The notes: generated from the sequence alone by a model not told the origin. Positions 1-6,078 are shown, counted from the first letter of the stretch. The stretch is DNA of 7,810 bases from Actinomyces sp. ICM47 (GCF_000278725.1 NZ_ALCA01000038.1:1-7810); one strand, 5' to 3'. Numbers and translations are program-made.

Positions 1-4
1 CTGA

Positions 5-36
5 CCCGGGCCTCGTCCCCGTCGACGAGGCCCGGG
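5..36 (-). terminator. GC-rich hairpin terminator of the alpha-amylase gene
   Basis: A perfect 13-bp inverted repeat (CCCGGGCCTCGTC at 5-17, GACGAGGCCCGGG at 24-36) with a 6-nt loop starts 11 nt after the amylase stop codon. No T-tract follows in the minus direction. It contains the GCCTCGT/ACGAGGC core also found in the hairpins behind the three EcsC genes, but here GCCTCGT is on the 5' arm of the minus transcript, whereas it is on the 3' arm in the others. Termination is inferred from position and stem strength. Confidence 0.75.
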
Positions 37-47
37 CTGCGTCACGC

Positions 48-1535
48 TCAGACGCGCGGCACGTAAACGCTCAGGCCCCCGTCACTGACGGTGCCCGTCA
101 GCGTACCGTCGTCGGCGACGCGCACGGACGGGTGGCCGCCGATGAGGCACTCCCACTCCTCGCCCGCGTGGTGGGTTCCCACGTACAGGGTTTTCTCGGC
201 GGCGCGACGGTCGGAGAGGATGACGGCGCAGCCCGTGCCGGGCACGTCCGCCCGACCTTCGCGGGAGAAACCGACAACGTCCGGGTTGTCGAAGGCGCTG
301 TGCTGCGGACCGATCGCGGCGCGAAAGCGCACGCCCATGAGGATGGGGAGCTCACGCACAGCAGGCAGGTCGCCGGTCTCGGGCGTTCCCAGGAGGTCCC
401 CCCAGAAGACGCAGGGCACCCCGGCCTCGTTCAGGAGGATCAGCGCGTAGGCGGCTGCCTTGAACCAGGAGGCCACCGTGGAGGCCAGGGATTGTCCGGG
501 CTGCGTGTCGTGGTTTTCGACGAAGGTGACGGACAGTTCCGGGATCGACGCCGTCAGCGTGTTCTCCCACAGGCGCGACAGGTCGACGTTGCCGTCCGAG
601 ACCGATGCCTGGTGGAGGTGGTAGTGCAGAGGCACGTCGAAGAGCATGGCGTTGGGGACCTCGTGCAGGTAGGCCTCGAGTTCGCGCACGTCGCCGCTCC
701 AGTACTCGCCGACGGCGGGCAGCAGGCGGCCCGTGGAGGTGCGCAGGTCTTCGAGCCAGCGCGCGTAGAAGTCGGATCCGACGTGCTTGACGGCGTCCAG
801 GCGCAGCGCGTCCACGCCGGTCGTCTCCACGTACCAGCGTCCCCAGCGGTCCAGCTCCTCGCTGACGCGCGGGTCCGTGACGTGCACGTCACAGCCCATG
901 AGGTAGTCGAAGTTGCCGAACTCGGTGTTGACGGACTCGTTCCAGTGCTTTCCTTCGAAGAGCCACAGGCCCTTGCGCTGCGTCGCCTGGTCCCAGTCGA
1001 TGCCATGGAAGCATGTCCAGTCCCACGTGAAGTCCGAGTAGGCGCCGCCGCGGCCCGGGAACGTGAAGCGGGTCCACGCCTCGATCATTTCGGGTTCGCC
1101 GATCACCTGATGGCGGTCATGTGGGTTGATCGGAGTCGCGCGCACCATCTCGGTCGCATCCGCGCCCATGCGGTGGTTGAGGACGATGTCGGCGCACACG
1201 GCGATCCCCGCCTCGTGCAGGGCATCGATGGCAGCCAGGTATTCGTCCTTCGTCCCGTACTTCGTGGGGATCGTGCCCTTCTGGTTGAATTCACCCAGGT
1301 CGTACAGGTCGTAGACGCCGTAGCCGACGTCGTTGATACCGTAGTTTCCCTTGTAGGCGGGCGGCAGCCAGATGATGGTGACGCCCAGGTCCGCGATCGA
1401 TTGCGCGTGCTGCGCCAGGTATCGCCAGTGGCTCGCATCCGGCGCCATGTCCCACGCGAAAGCCTGCAGTATCAGGGGCCCTGCCTCTTGCGTCGAAGAA
1501 TGCAGGGGCTTCTGTTTCGTGTCACTCACCCGCAT
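48..1535 (-). CDS. amyA: Alpha-amylase, GH13 (liquefying/cytoplasmic type, GH13_5-like)
   Basis: A 495-residue endo-alpha-1,4-glucanase that hydrolyses starch, glycogen or maltodextrins. All four GH13 signature regions are visible: DIVLNH (116-121), GVDALRLDAVKH with nucleophile D247 (240-251), VGEYW with acid/base E277 (275-279) and FVENHDTQ with D343 (338-345). The stretches AYKG, YDLYDLGEF.QKGT, FPGRGG.YSDF, GNFDYLM and FDVPLHY follow the Bacillus liquefying amylases and E. coli AmyA closely, including Asp and His residues that bind calcium in that family. The N-terminus has no signal peptide or lipobox, so a cytoplasmic enzyme acting on glycogen or imported oligosaccharides is most likely. 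I chose the ATG at 1535: a GTG start at 1598 would lie in the upstream terminator hairpin. No good Shine-Dalgarno precedes 1535, and a GTG two codons in (1529) is possible. The symbol amyA is by analogy with the E. coli enzyme. Confidence 0.93.
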   Translation of the reverse strand: MRVSDTKQKPLHSSTQEAGPLILQAFAWDMAPDASHWRYLAQHAQSIADLGVTIIWLPPAYKGNYGINDVGYGVYDLYDLGEFNQKGTIPTKYGTKDEYLAAIDALHEAGIAVCADIVLNHRMGADATEMVRATPINPHDRHQVIGEPEMIEAWTRFTFPGRGGAYSDFTWDWTCFHGIDWDQATQRKGLWLFEGKHWNESVNTEFGNFDYLMGCDVHVTDPRVSEELDRWGRWYVETTGVDALRLDAVKHVGSDFYARWLEDLRTSTGRLLPAVGEYWSGDVRELEAYLHEVPNAMLFDVPLHYHLHQASVSDGNVDLSRLWENTLTASIPELSVTFVENHDTQPGQSLASTVASWFKAAAYALILLNEAGVPCVFWGDLLGTPETGDLPAVRELPILMGVRFRAAIGPQHSAFDNPDVVGFSREGRADVPGTGCAVILSDRRAAEKTLYVGTHHAGEEWECLIGGHPSVRVADDGTLTGTVSDGGLSVYVPRV

Positions 1536-1595
1536 ATGGTGGCAGGTTGCCGGGCGTTGGGAGTCCTCGTTCGACAAACAGTGGCGAGTTAAACA

Positions 1596-1651
1596 CACGA
1601 GGCCGTGGTCAGGCTGAGCAAGTCCGCGCGGTTCCCAGCCACGGCCTCGTG
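1596..1651 (-). terminator. Long hairpin terminator behind EcsC paralogue 1
   Basis: A 13-bp perfect inverted repeat (CACGAGGCCGTGG at 1596-1608, CCACGGCCTCGTG at 1639-1651) with a 30-nt loop begins 10 nt after the stop of the EcsC gene at 1661. In the minus direction the 3' arm is followed by TGTTTAA, a weak U-rich stretch. It lies about 60 nt upstream of the amylase start, so it could terminate the EcsC message or act as an attenuator in front of the amylase. Confidence 0.65.
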
Positions 1652-1660
1652 CGTGGGCAC

Positions 1661-2650
1661 CTACTTCCCCTTCCGCAAGCGTTGTTTCACGCCACCCGCA
1701 ATACCCGTGGCACCCTCCGCGATGCCCGACACCGCGCTCTTCGCCCCGACCATCACGACCTGCGCCTTGCCTTTCATGGTTTTCTGGACGCCGTCCACCA
1801 CGAGCTGCTTGCCGCGCGCCGGGGTCGTGTCGAGGACGTGCTGCGCCCAGGCCTCGGCGGCGATCCCGGGAGGGGGCAGCTCACGCAGATGACCCTTCAG
1901 GCGTGCCGACTGGGTCTGGAGCGCCATGAAGGTCAGGCCGCTCGACACGAATCCGCCAATGACAGGGACGATCTTCGAGGCACCCTTCGTGAAGCTACTC
2001 TTCGTGATGTTGATGCCGATGACGCGCAGCGAGTACTTCACGACCGGGTACCACGTGATGCTCATGAGAGCCCGCTTGGTCACGTGCTTCTGATAGGCGG
2101 TTTTAGCGGCGATGCGCGCGAAAGCCGTCAACGACTGGGCGGCTCCACCGACCCCCAACATGACGCCGAAAAACACCGCGAGCACGCCGATCATCTCATC
2201 GTCCTCGTCCACGTCGGCGAGGAGGTCACGCCACCCGTACAGGTAAGCGAGCTTCTGCATGATCCGCAGAGCGTGCGCGTAGTACTGCATCAGGTCCGCG
2301 GGGATCGTGCCGAGCATCGCGAAGCCACCGGGCAGACCCGCCGCGAAGGAGAGTGCGGCCGATTTGTTCGTCTCGTAGGTGATCGTCTCGTCGGCGAGGG
2401 TGTCGAGCGCCAGCAGCGGAACGCCCGCCAGCGCGGGGCTGGTGGCCAGCGCCCGCTCGATGACCTCCTCGCTTGCGCGAAGCTTCGTCAGCTCCTGGCG
2501 CAAGAACTCATCGCGGTTAATCCGCACACCCGGGAATCGAACAACCTTCTTCAAAAAGTCGAGTCCGTGCTGTTCCGCCGACGAGGCCTGCTCAGCGGTA
2601 ATTCCACGCAGCTCGCCGTCCACTCCATAGTCATTTATTTTGCCGAGCAT
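1661..2650 (-). CDS. EcsC-family protein, paralogue 1
   Basis: A 329-residue protein of the EcsC family (named after the third gene of Bacillus ecsABC; molecular role unclear). The family core is unmistakable: a Gly-rich hydrophobic stretch AAGLPGGFAMLGTIPADL (103-120) running into QYYAHALRIMQKLAYLYGW (122-140), then a second Gly-rich hydrophobic segment near IVPVIGGFVSSGLTFMALQ (227-245) and the motif LKGHLRELPPPG (251-262). Two hydrophobic segments and a basic C-terminus (KQRLRKGK) suggest membrane association; there is no signal peptide. The AAGGAG Shine-Dalgarno at 2655-2660, 4 nt from ATG, fixes the start. It is the last of three tandem paralogues. Residues 1-54 are identical to paralogue 2, while the remainder has clearly diverged. 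Function cannot be stated beyond the family. Confidence 0.9.
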   Translation of the reverse strand: MLGKINDYGVDGELRGITAEQASSAEQHGLDFLKKVVRFPGVRINRDEFLRQELTKLRASEEVIERALATSPALAGVPLLALDTLADETITYETNKSAALSFAAGLPGGFAMLGTIPADLMQYYAHALRIMQKLAYLYGWRDLLADVDEDDEMIGVLAVFFGVMLGVGGAAQSLTAFARIAAKTAYQKHVTKRALMSITWYPVVKYSLRVIGINITKSSFTKGASKIVPVIGGFVSSGLTFMALQTQSARLKGHLRELPPPGIAAEAWAQHVLDTTPARGKQLVVDGVQKTMKGKAQVVMVGAKSAVSGIAEGATGIAGGVKQRLRKGK

Positions 2651-2766
2651 TGCGCTCCTTCACGTCTCGCTGCCCACCGGCAGCTCACTGACCTCTACGC
2701 ACACTCTAGCGTGGGACCTGCCTCTCCCCTGCCACGAGGCCGGGGCTGAGTTCACGGATGAGCGCG
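2493..2766. repeat. Direct repeat copy A: EcsC 5' cassette
   Basis: This copy is nearly identical to 3611-3883 at an offset of 1118 bp. By eye there are two substitutions in the coding part (near 2551-2554), four in the leader, one 1-nt indel (GGCTGAG versus GGCTAG) and a few changes at the outer end. The unit spans the first ~52 codons of an EcsC gene, its Shine-Dalgarno site, leader hairpin and probable promoter, and the 3' arm of the preceding gene's terminator. Similarity stops abruptly inside the coding sequence. Confidence 0.95.
2651..2710 (-). promoter_or_regulatory. Leader of EcsC paralogue 1: SD, small hairpin, possible -10
   Basis: Reading toward the gene, a TAGAGT box (2708-2703) could be a -10 element, but no convincing -35 lies 17 nt upstream, so the promoter call is weak. 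Next comes a 6-bp hairpin with a 4-nt loop (GCTGCC CACC GGCAGC on the plus strand, 2669-2684), then AAGGAG at 2655-2660. The hairpin sits 8 nt upstream of the Shine-Dalgarno and could affect ribosome access or message stability. The same arrangement precedes paralogue 2, with changes in the hairpin confined to the loop. Confidence 0.4.
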
Positions 2767-2785
2767 GTCCCGGCCCGTGCCTCGT
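2734..2785 (-). terminator. Bulged hairpin terminator behind EcsC paralogue 2
   Basis: ACGAGGC (2734-2740) pairs with GCCTCGT (2779-2785). The stem can continue through CGGG/CCCG pairs next to a one-base bulge. It lies 15 nt beyond the stop at 2800. One arm (2734-2746) is inside the duplicated 5' cassette and the other is outside, so the cassette carries half of the preceding gene's terminator. No T-tract is present. Confidence 0.55.
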
Positions 2786-2799
2786 TGTCAGCGATCTTT

Positions 2800-3768
2800 C
2801 TATCGGTGTCCGAAGAGTCCCTTGACACCACTGGTGACACCCGATGCTGCACTCACCACGCCAACCGCAGCGATCCCAACTCTCCCTTGGAAAGCCGCAT
2901 CGACAGCCCCCACGATGCCTTGTTCCTGTTCAACAGAGTTCGCTGTCGTAATGCCCTGCTTCCACATCTCGGCATCAATTCCGGGAGGAGGAAGCTCGCG
3001 CAGGTGCTTCTTCAGTCGAGAAGACTGCGACTGAAGCGACATAAAAGTCAAGCCGCTCGAGACAACGCCACCAATGTCGGGGAGCACCTTCGAGAATCCC
3101 TGAGTGAAGGCTTTCTTGGTGAGATTGACGCCGATATATTGGAGGGTCTTTTTGACAGCCCGATACCACGAGGTCTTCATCAGGAGCTGCTTGGTCACTT
3201 GCTTTTTGACTGTGTCCATCACGGTCGAACTAGCGAAAGAGGAAAGAGACATAGCTGCCTCTTCAACGTCGAGCATCACGCCAAAGAAAATGGCAATGAT
3301 ACTGATCGTCTCGTCGTCTGCCTCTTCCTTCGCGCTGAGTAGCTCGGACCACCCGTAGAGGTATGCAAGCTTCTGCACGATCCTGAAGGCATGCACATAG
3401 TACTGCGTAATGTCGGCCGGGATCGTCCCAAGCATCGCAAATCCTCCGGGGATACCCGCTGCGAAGGACATTGCTGCGGACTTGTTTGTCTCGTAGGAGA
3501 TAGCTTGCTCAGCCAGCCTATCGAGTTCAGCTAGCGGGATACCAGCGAACGCAGGGTTGGTATCGATCGCCCTCCGAATCACCTCTTCGGGCACGCCACG
3601 CTCACGCAATTCCTGGCGCAAGAACTCATCGCGGTTAATCCGCACACCCGGGAATCGAACAACCTTCTTTAGAAAGTCGAGTCCGTGCTGTTCCGCCGAC
3701 GAGGCCTGCTCAGCGGTAATTCCACGCAGCTCGCCGTCCACTCCATAGTCATTTATTTTGCCGAGCAT
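2800..3768 (-). CDS. EcsC-family protein, paralogue 2
   Basis: A 322-residue EcsC-family protein with the same layout as its neighbours: AAGIPGGFAMLGTIPADI (103-120), QYYVHAFRIVQKLAYLYGW (122-140), a second Gly-containing hydrophobic segment around 228-246 and LKKHLRELPPPG (252-263). The C-terminus ends in GVKGLFGHR, resembling the GMKGLFGRKN end of paralogue 3 rather than that of paralogue 1. ATG at 3768 is preceded by AAGGAG (3773-3778). Residues 1-54 are identical to paralogue 1 and the underlying DNA is almost identical, but from codon ~55 the gene diverges and its G+C content falls visibly below that of both neighbours. The conserved GVGGAAQSLT stretch of the other two reads DVEEAAMSLS here, so this copy is the most divergent in the core. 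It may be a xenologous copy whose 5' end was converted or captured. Function is unknown beyond the family. Confidence 0.9.
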   Translation of the reverse strand: MLGKINDYGVDGELRGITAEQASSAEQHGLDFLKKVVRFPGVRINRDEFLRQELRERGVPEEVIRRAIDTNPAFAGIPLAELDRLAEQAISYETNKSAAMSFAAGIPGGFAMLGTIPADITQYYVHAFRIVQKLAYLYGWSELLSAKEEADDETISIIAIFFGVMLDVEEAAMSLSSFASSTVMDTVKKQVTKQLLMKTSWYRAVKKTLQYIGVNLTKKAFTQGFSKVLPDIGGVVSSGLTFMSLQSQSSRLKKHLRELPPPGIDAEMWKQGITTANSVEQEQGIVGAVDAAFQGRVGIAAVGVVSAASGVTSGVKGLFGHR

Positions 3769-3883
3769 TGCGCTCCTTCACGTCTCGCTGCCCGTCGGCA
3801 GCTCACTGACATCTACGCACACTCTAGCGTGGGACCCGCCTCTCCCCTGCCACGAGGCCGGGGCTAGTTCACGGATAAGTGCG
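3611..3883. repeat. Direct repeat copy B: EcsC 5' cassette
   Basis: Partner of 2493-2766. It covers the first ~52 codons of paralogue 2, its leader and the 3' arm of the terminator behind paralogue 3. The coding edge of the repeat falls at TCCTGGCGCAAGAACTC (3611 onward), beyond which the two genes differ at many codons. Confidence 0.95.
3769..3828 (-). promoter_or_regulatory. Leader of EcsC paralogue 2: SD, small hairpin, possible -10
   Basis: This is the duplicate of the paralogue 1 leader. AAGGAG lies at 3773-3778, the hairpin GCTGCC CGTC GGCAGC (plus strand) at 3787-3802, and a TAGAGT box at 3826-3821. Relative to the other copy, both arms are unchanged and two of the four loop bases differ. 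The -10 assignment is tentative. Confidence 0.4.
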
Positions 3884-3902
3884 CCTCAGCCCCAGCCTCG
3901 TG
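3851..3902 (-). terminator. Hairpin terminator behind EcsC paralogue 3
   Basis: CACGAGGCCGGGGCT (3851-3865) pairs with AGCCCCAGCCTCGTG (3888-3902). This gives 8 bp, one C/A mismatch and 6 bp, with a 22-nt loop. It begins 9 nt after the stop codon at 3912 and has no T-tract. The left arm is part of the duplicated cassette. Confidence 0.7.
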
Positions 3903-3911
3903 AGTGAGCGG

Positions 3912-5000
3912 TTAATTCTTACGCCCGAACAGGCCCTTCATACCTCCGGCGATGGCGGAGGCCGCGCTCGTCGCACCGTCGGCGATGGCGGAAGCAGCGC
4001 TCGTCGCACCGTCGGCGACGACCTTGGTCGTGCTTTCGAGCGCACGCTGCGCGCTGTCCAGCACGCCCTGTTCCTGGTCCTTGGAGGTCGCTTCGCTGAC
4101 TGTCTGCTTCCAGACCTCGGCGTCGACTCCAGGAGGCGGCAGCTCGCGCAGGTGCCCCTTGAGACGGGTGGACTGGGACTGGAGCGACACGAAAGTCATG
4201 CCGCCCGACACAACACCGCCGATGACTGGAATAACCTTGGAGACACCCTGGGCGAAGCTCTTCTTCGTGAGGTTGATGCCGATGAAGCGCAGGCATTGCT
4301 TCACGACCGGGTACCACGAGGTCTTCGTAAGCGCCTGCTTGGTCAGCTGCTTCTGGAACGCGGGCATCGCGACCGAGCGCGCGAACACTGTCAGCGACTG
4401 GGCCGCGCCGCCAACGCCGAGCATGACGCCGAAGAACATCGCTAGGACACCGATCGTCTCGTCATCGACCTCATCCATGTCACTGAGGAGCTCGCGCCAT
4501 CCGTACAGGTAGGCGAGCTTCTGCATGATCCTGAAGGCGTGTACGTAATACTGGGTCAGGTCCGCGGGGATCGTGCCGAGCATCGCGAAGCCGCCGGGGA
4601 TACCAGCCGCGAAGGACATCGCCGCGGACTTGTTCGTCTCGAATGAGATGACACCGTCCGCAAGTTTGTCGAGATCAGTCAGACAGACACCGGCCAGCAC
4701 AGGGTTCGAGTCGAGCGCGCTCGCGATCGCCTCGTCACTCATGTGAAGTTTGCGCAGCTCCTGACGAAGGAACTCATCCCTCGTGATACGCACGCCACGG
4801 ATGCGCACGACCTTCTTGAGGAATTCAATCGCGTACTTTTCGGCCTCCGAGTCCTGCTGGGCGATCGTTTCGCGCAGCTCATCGACACCCTCGGTTACTT
4901 CGTCCGTGAGTTCCACTTCGCCGCTCGTGTCGAGCACGATCTCCCGGCCGTCTTCTTCGAATTCACCGTTGATGCCAAGCTCGTCGATGTTGTCGCTCAT
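3912..5000 (-). CDS. EcsC-family protein, paralogue 3, with acidic N-terminal extension
   Basis: A 362-residue EcsC-family protein and the first gene of the array in transcription order. Residues 1-53 form a strongly acidic, probably disordered extension that is about 30 residues longer than in the paralogues and unrelated to their shared start. The family core follows: VVRIRGVRITRDEFLRQEL (64-82), AAGIPGGFAMLGTIPADL (131-148), QYYVHAFRIMQKLAYLYGW (150-168), a second Gly-rich hydrophobic segment VIPVIGGVVSGGMTFVSLQ (256-274) and LKGHLRELPPPG (280-291). The C-terminal tail has an 11-residue duplication (ADGATSAASAI at 329-339 and 340-350) and ends GLFGRKN. AAAGGAA at 5005-5011 lies 4 nt from the ATG. 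No signal peptide is seen, and the hydrophobic segments suggest membrane contact. Function is unknown. Confidence 0.9.
   Translation of the reverse strand: MSDNIDELGINGEFEEDGREIVLDTSGEVELTDEVTEGVDELRETIAQQDSEAEKYAIEFLKKVVRIRGVRITRDEFLRQELRKLHMSDEAIASALDSNPVLAGVCLTDLDKLADGVISFETNKSAAMSFAAGIPGGFAMLGTIPADLTQYYVHAFRIMQKLAYLYGWRELLSDMDEVDDETIGVLAMFFGVMLGVGGAAQSLTVFARSVAMPAFQKQLTKQALTKTSWYPVVKQCLRFIGINLTKKSFAQGVSKVIPVIGGVVSGGMTFVSLQSQSTRLKGHLRELPPPGVDAEVWKQTVSEATSKDQEQGVLDSAQRALESTTKVVADGATSAASAIADGATSAASAIAGGMKGLFGRKN
3948..4013. repeat. Two-copy 33-bp tandem repeat in the EcsC3 coding sequence
   Basis: Units 3948-3980 and 3981-4013 differ at two positions and keep frame (11 codons each), encoding ADGATSAASAI twice. 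A few further bases (GGCGA) begin a third unit. This looks like recent in-frame expansion of an Ala/Ser-rich tail segment, probably by slippage. Confidence 0.9.
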
Positions 5001-5081
5001 CTTGTTCCTTTACATAGCGTTGTTGCCTCAACACAGAGGCGAATAGTCAACAACTATAACCTACTTTTTTCGCGATCTGAC
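5001..5081 (-). promoter_or_regulatory. Structured leader and possible promoter of EcsC3
   Basis: In the minus direction a TATAGT box (5058-5053) is a good -10 candidate, but the hexamer 17 nt upstream (GTCAGA) is a poor -35. Downstream lie two nested inverted repeats: GTTGTTG/CAACAAC (arms 5048-5054 and 5019-5025) enclosing GCCTC/GAGGC (5036-5040 and 5025-5029, 6-nt loop). AAAGGAA follows at 5011-5005. The outer arm overlaps the putative -10, so the element could be an operator or, if transcribed, a leader hairpin. Confidence 0.4.
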
Positions 5082-5085
5082 GCCC

Positions 5086-5100
5086 ATGACACACCGTCAT
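5086..5100. promoter_or_regulatory. Inverted repeat ATGAC-N5-GTCAT in the divergent promoter region
   Basis: A 5-bp dyad (ATGAC ACACC GTCAT) sits midway in the 145-bp space between the divergent EcsC3 and transporter genes. The place suits an operator, but the dyad is short and could be chance. Confidence 0.2.
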
Positions 5101-5110
5101 TTTGCTCGGG

Positions 5111-5145
5111 TGCAAGAACATCAGAAACGGGCCTACTCTAGTCTC
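5111..5145 (+). promoter_or_regulatory. Probable promoter of the EamA gene, leaderless start
   Basis: TACTCT (5134-5139) fits the TAnnnT pattern of an actinobacterial -10 and ends exactly 6 nt before the ATG at 5146, so transcription would begin at or next to the start codon. No Shine-Dalgarno is visible between 5125 and 5145. The -35 region (TGCAAG at 5111-5116) is poor. A leaderless message is inferred from this geometry. Confidence 0.45.
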
Positions 5146-6018
5146 ATGTGGTTACTCGCCGCCTGCTTGTCCGCCCTGTTCGCGGGGCTGACGGCGGTCC
5201 TCGCGAAAGCTGGGGTGGCGACGACGAGTTCCACAGTGGCGACGGCCCTACGAACGGTCGTCGTCGCGGCAGGGGCGTGGGGCATGGCCGCCCTGGTCGG
5301 ATCGGCGTCATCCCTCGGCACCATCGACGGGCGGTCGCTCCTGTTTCTCATCCTGTCGGGCCTGGCCACCGGGGCCTCGTGGCTGTGCTACTTCGCGGCC
5401 CTCGCGCGGGGCGACGTATCCCGCGTGGCCCCCATCGACAAGCTGTCGACGGTCCTGGCGATCCTCCTGGCCCTGATCCTGTTGGGCGAGCCTGTGACCG
5501 CCTGGGGTGTTGTCGGGATCGTTGTGATCACGGCGGGGACCCTGCTCATGGTCGACCCCGACGACCTTTCTGGGCTGCCGCTCGCCCTGCGCCGGGGCGG
5601 TAGTTGGCTCACGTACGCGCTCGCGTCCGCGCTGTTCGCCGCGTTGACGTCGATCTTGGGTAAGGTCGGTATCTCCGGGGTCGATCCGACGCTGGGAACT
5701 GCGGTACGCACGTTCGTCGTGCTGGCCATGGCGTGGGTGATCGTGGCATGGCAGGGGCGTATTCGCGAGGTGCGGTCGATCCCCGCGCGCGAGCTGGCCT
5801 TTATCGTCGCGTCGGGTGCCGCGACATGCGCGTCGTGGTTGGCGTACTACCACGCGCTGAAAGACGGGCCCGCATCGGTCATCGTCCCCATCGACAAGCT
5901 GTCGATTCTCGTCACCGTTGCCTTCTCGGCAGCCGTGTTTCACGAGCGTTTCACGGGGCGATACCTGGCGGGCCTCGCCCTCATGTGCGCGGGCACGGCG
6001 GCCATGGTGGTGGCGTAG
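5146..6018 (+). CDS. EamA/DMT-superfamily transporter
   Basis: A 290-residue membrane protein of the drug/metabolite transporter superfamily with two EamA repeats, typically ten helices. The internal duplication is clear: WLLAACLSALFAGLTAVLAK near the start matches WLTYALASALFAALTSILGK (residues 154-173). Each half has a VRT or LRT motif, then GASWL or CASWL, and each has VxPIDKLS (about 94-101 and 246-253), followed by LLGEP (113-117) or FHERF (265-269) at the usual EamA turn. The ATG at 5146 is preferred over an upstream ATG at 5086: it opens directly with the first helix, the upstream 20 residues are polar and would overlap promoter elements, and a -10 box lies just before it. It is divergent from EcsC3 and convergent with the PKD-like gene. 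Substrate cannot be read from sequence; family members export metabolites or amino acids. Confidence 0.9.
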   Translation: MWLLAACLSALFAGLTAVLAKAGVATTSSTVATALRTVVVAAGAWGMAALVGSASSLGTIDGRSLLFLILSGLATGASWLCYFAALARGDVSRVAPIDKLSTVLAILLALILLGEPVTAWGVVGIVVITAGTLLMVDPDDLSGLPLALRRGGSWLTYALASALFAALTSILGKVGISGVDPTLGTAVRTFVVLAMAWVIVAWQGRIREVRSIPARELAFIVASGAATCASWLAYYHALKDGPASVIVPIDKLSILVTVAFSAAVFHERFTGRYLAGLALMCAGTAAMVVA

Positions 6019-6078
6019 GACCCATTGCGCGCAGCACCACACACCCAGCATCAATCCGCGTACACGTACCGCCTTGAC

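Noticed and set aside
132..1592. 486-codon plus-strand open frame opposite the alpha-amylase
   Set aside because: It is antisense to an unmistakable GH13 gene, is rich in Arg/Val/Gly/Gln with no recognisable domain, and is explained by high G+C codon bias on the other strand.
1536..1598. Longer amylase start (GTG at 1598)
   Set aside because: The start codon would sit inside the terminator hairpin of the upstream gene, and the extra 21 residues have no counterpart in the family and no Shine-Dalgarno.
1547..2749. 400-codon plus-strand open frame opposite EcsC paralogue 1
   Set aside because: It runs through two terminator hairpins and the opposite strand of a clear EcsC gene, and its translation looks like low-complexity shadow sequence.
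2493..3883. Possible transposon or insertion sequence bounded by the direct repeats
   Set aside because: There is no transposase, no terminal inverted repeat and no target-site duplication; the repeats are the 5' ends of homologous genes.
5086..5145. Longer transporter start (ATG at 5086)
   Set aside because: The extra 20 residues are polar, precede the first helix, and would place promoter elements inside the coding region.
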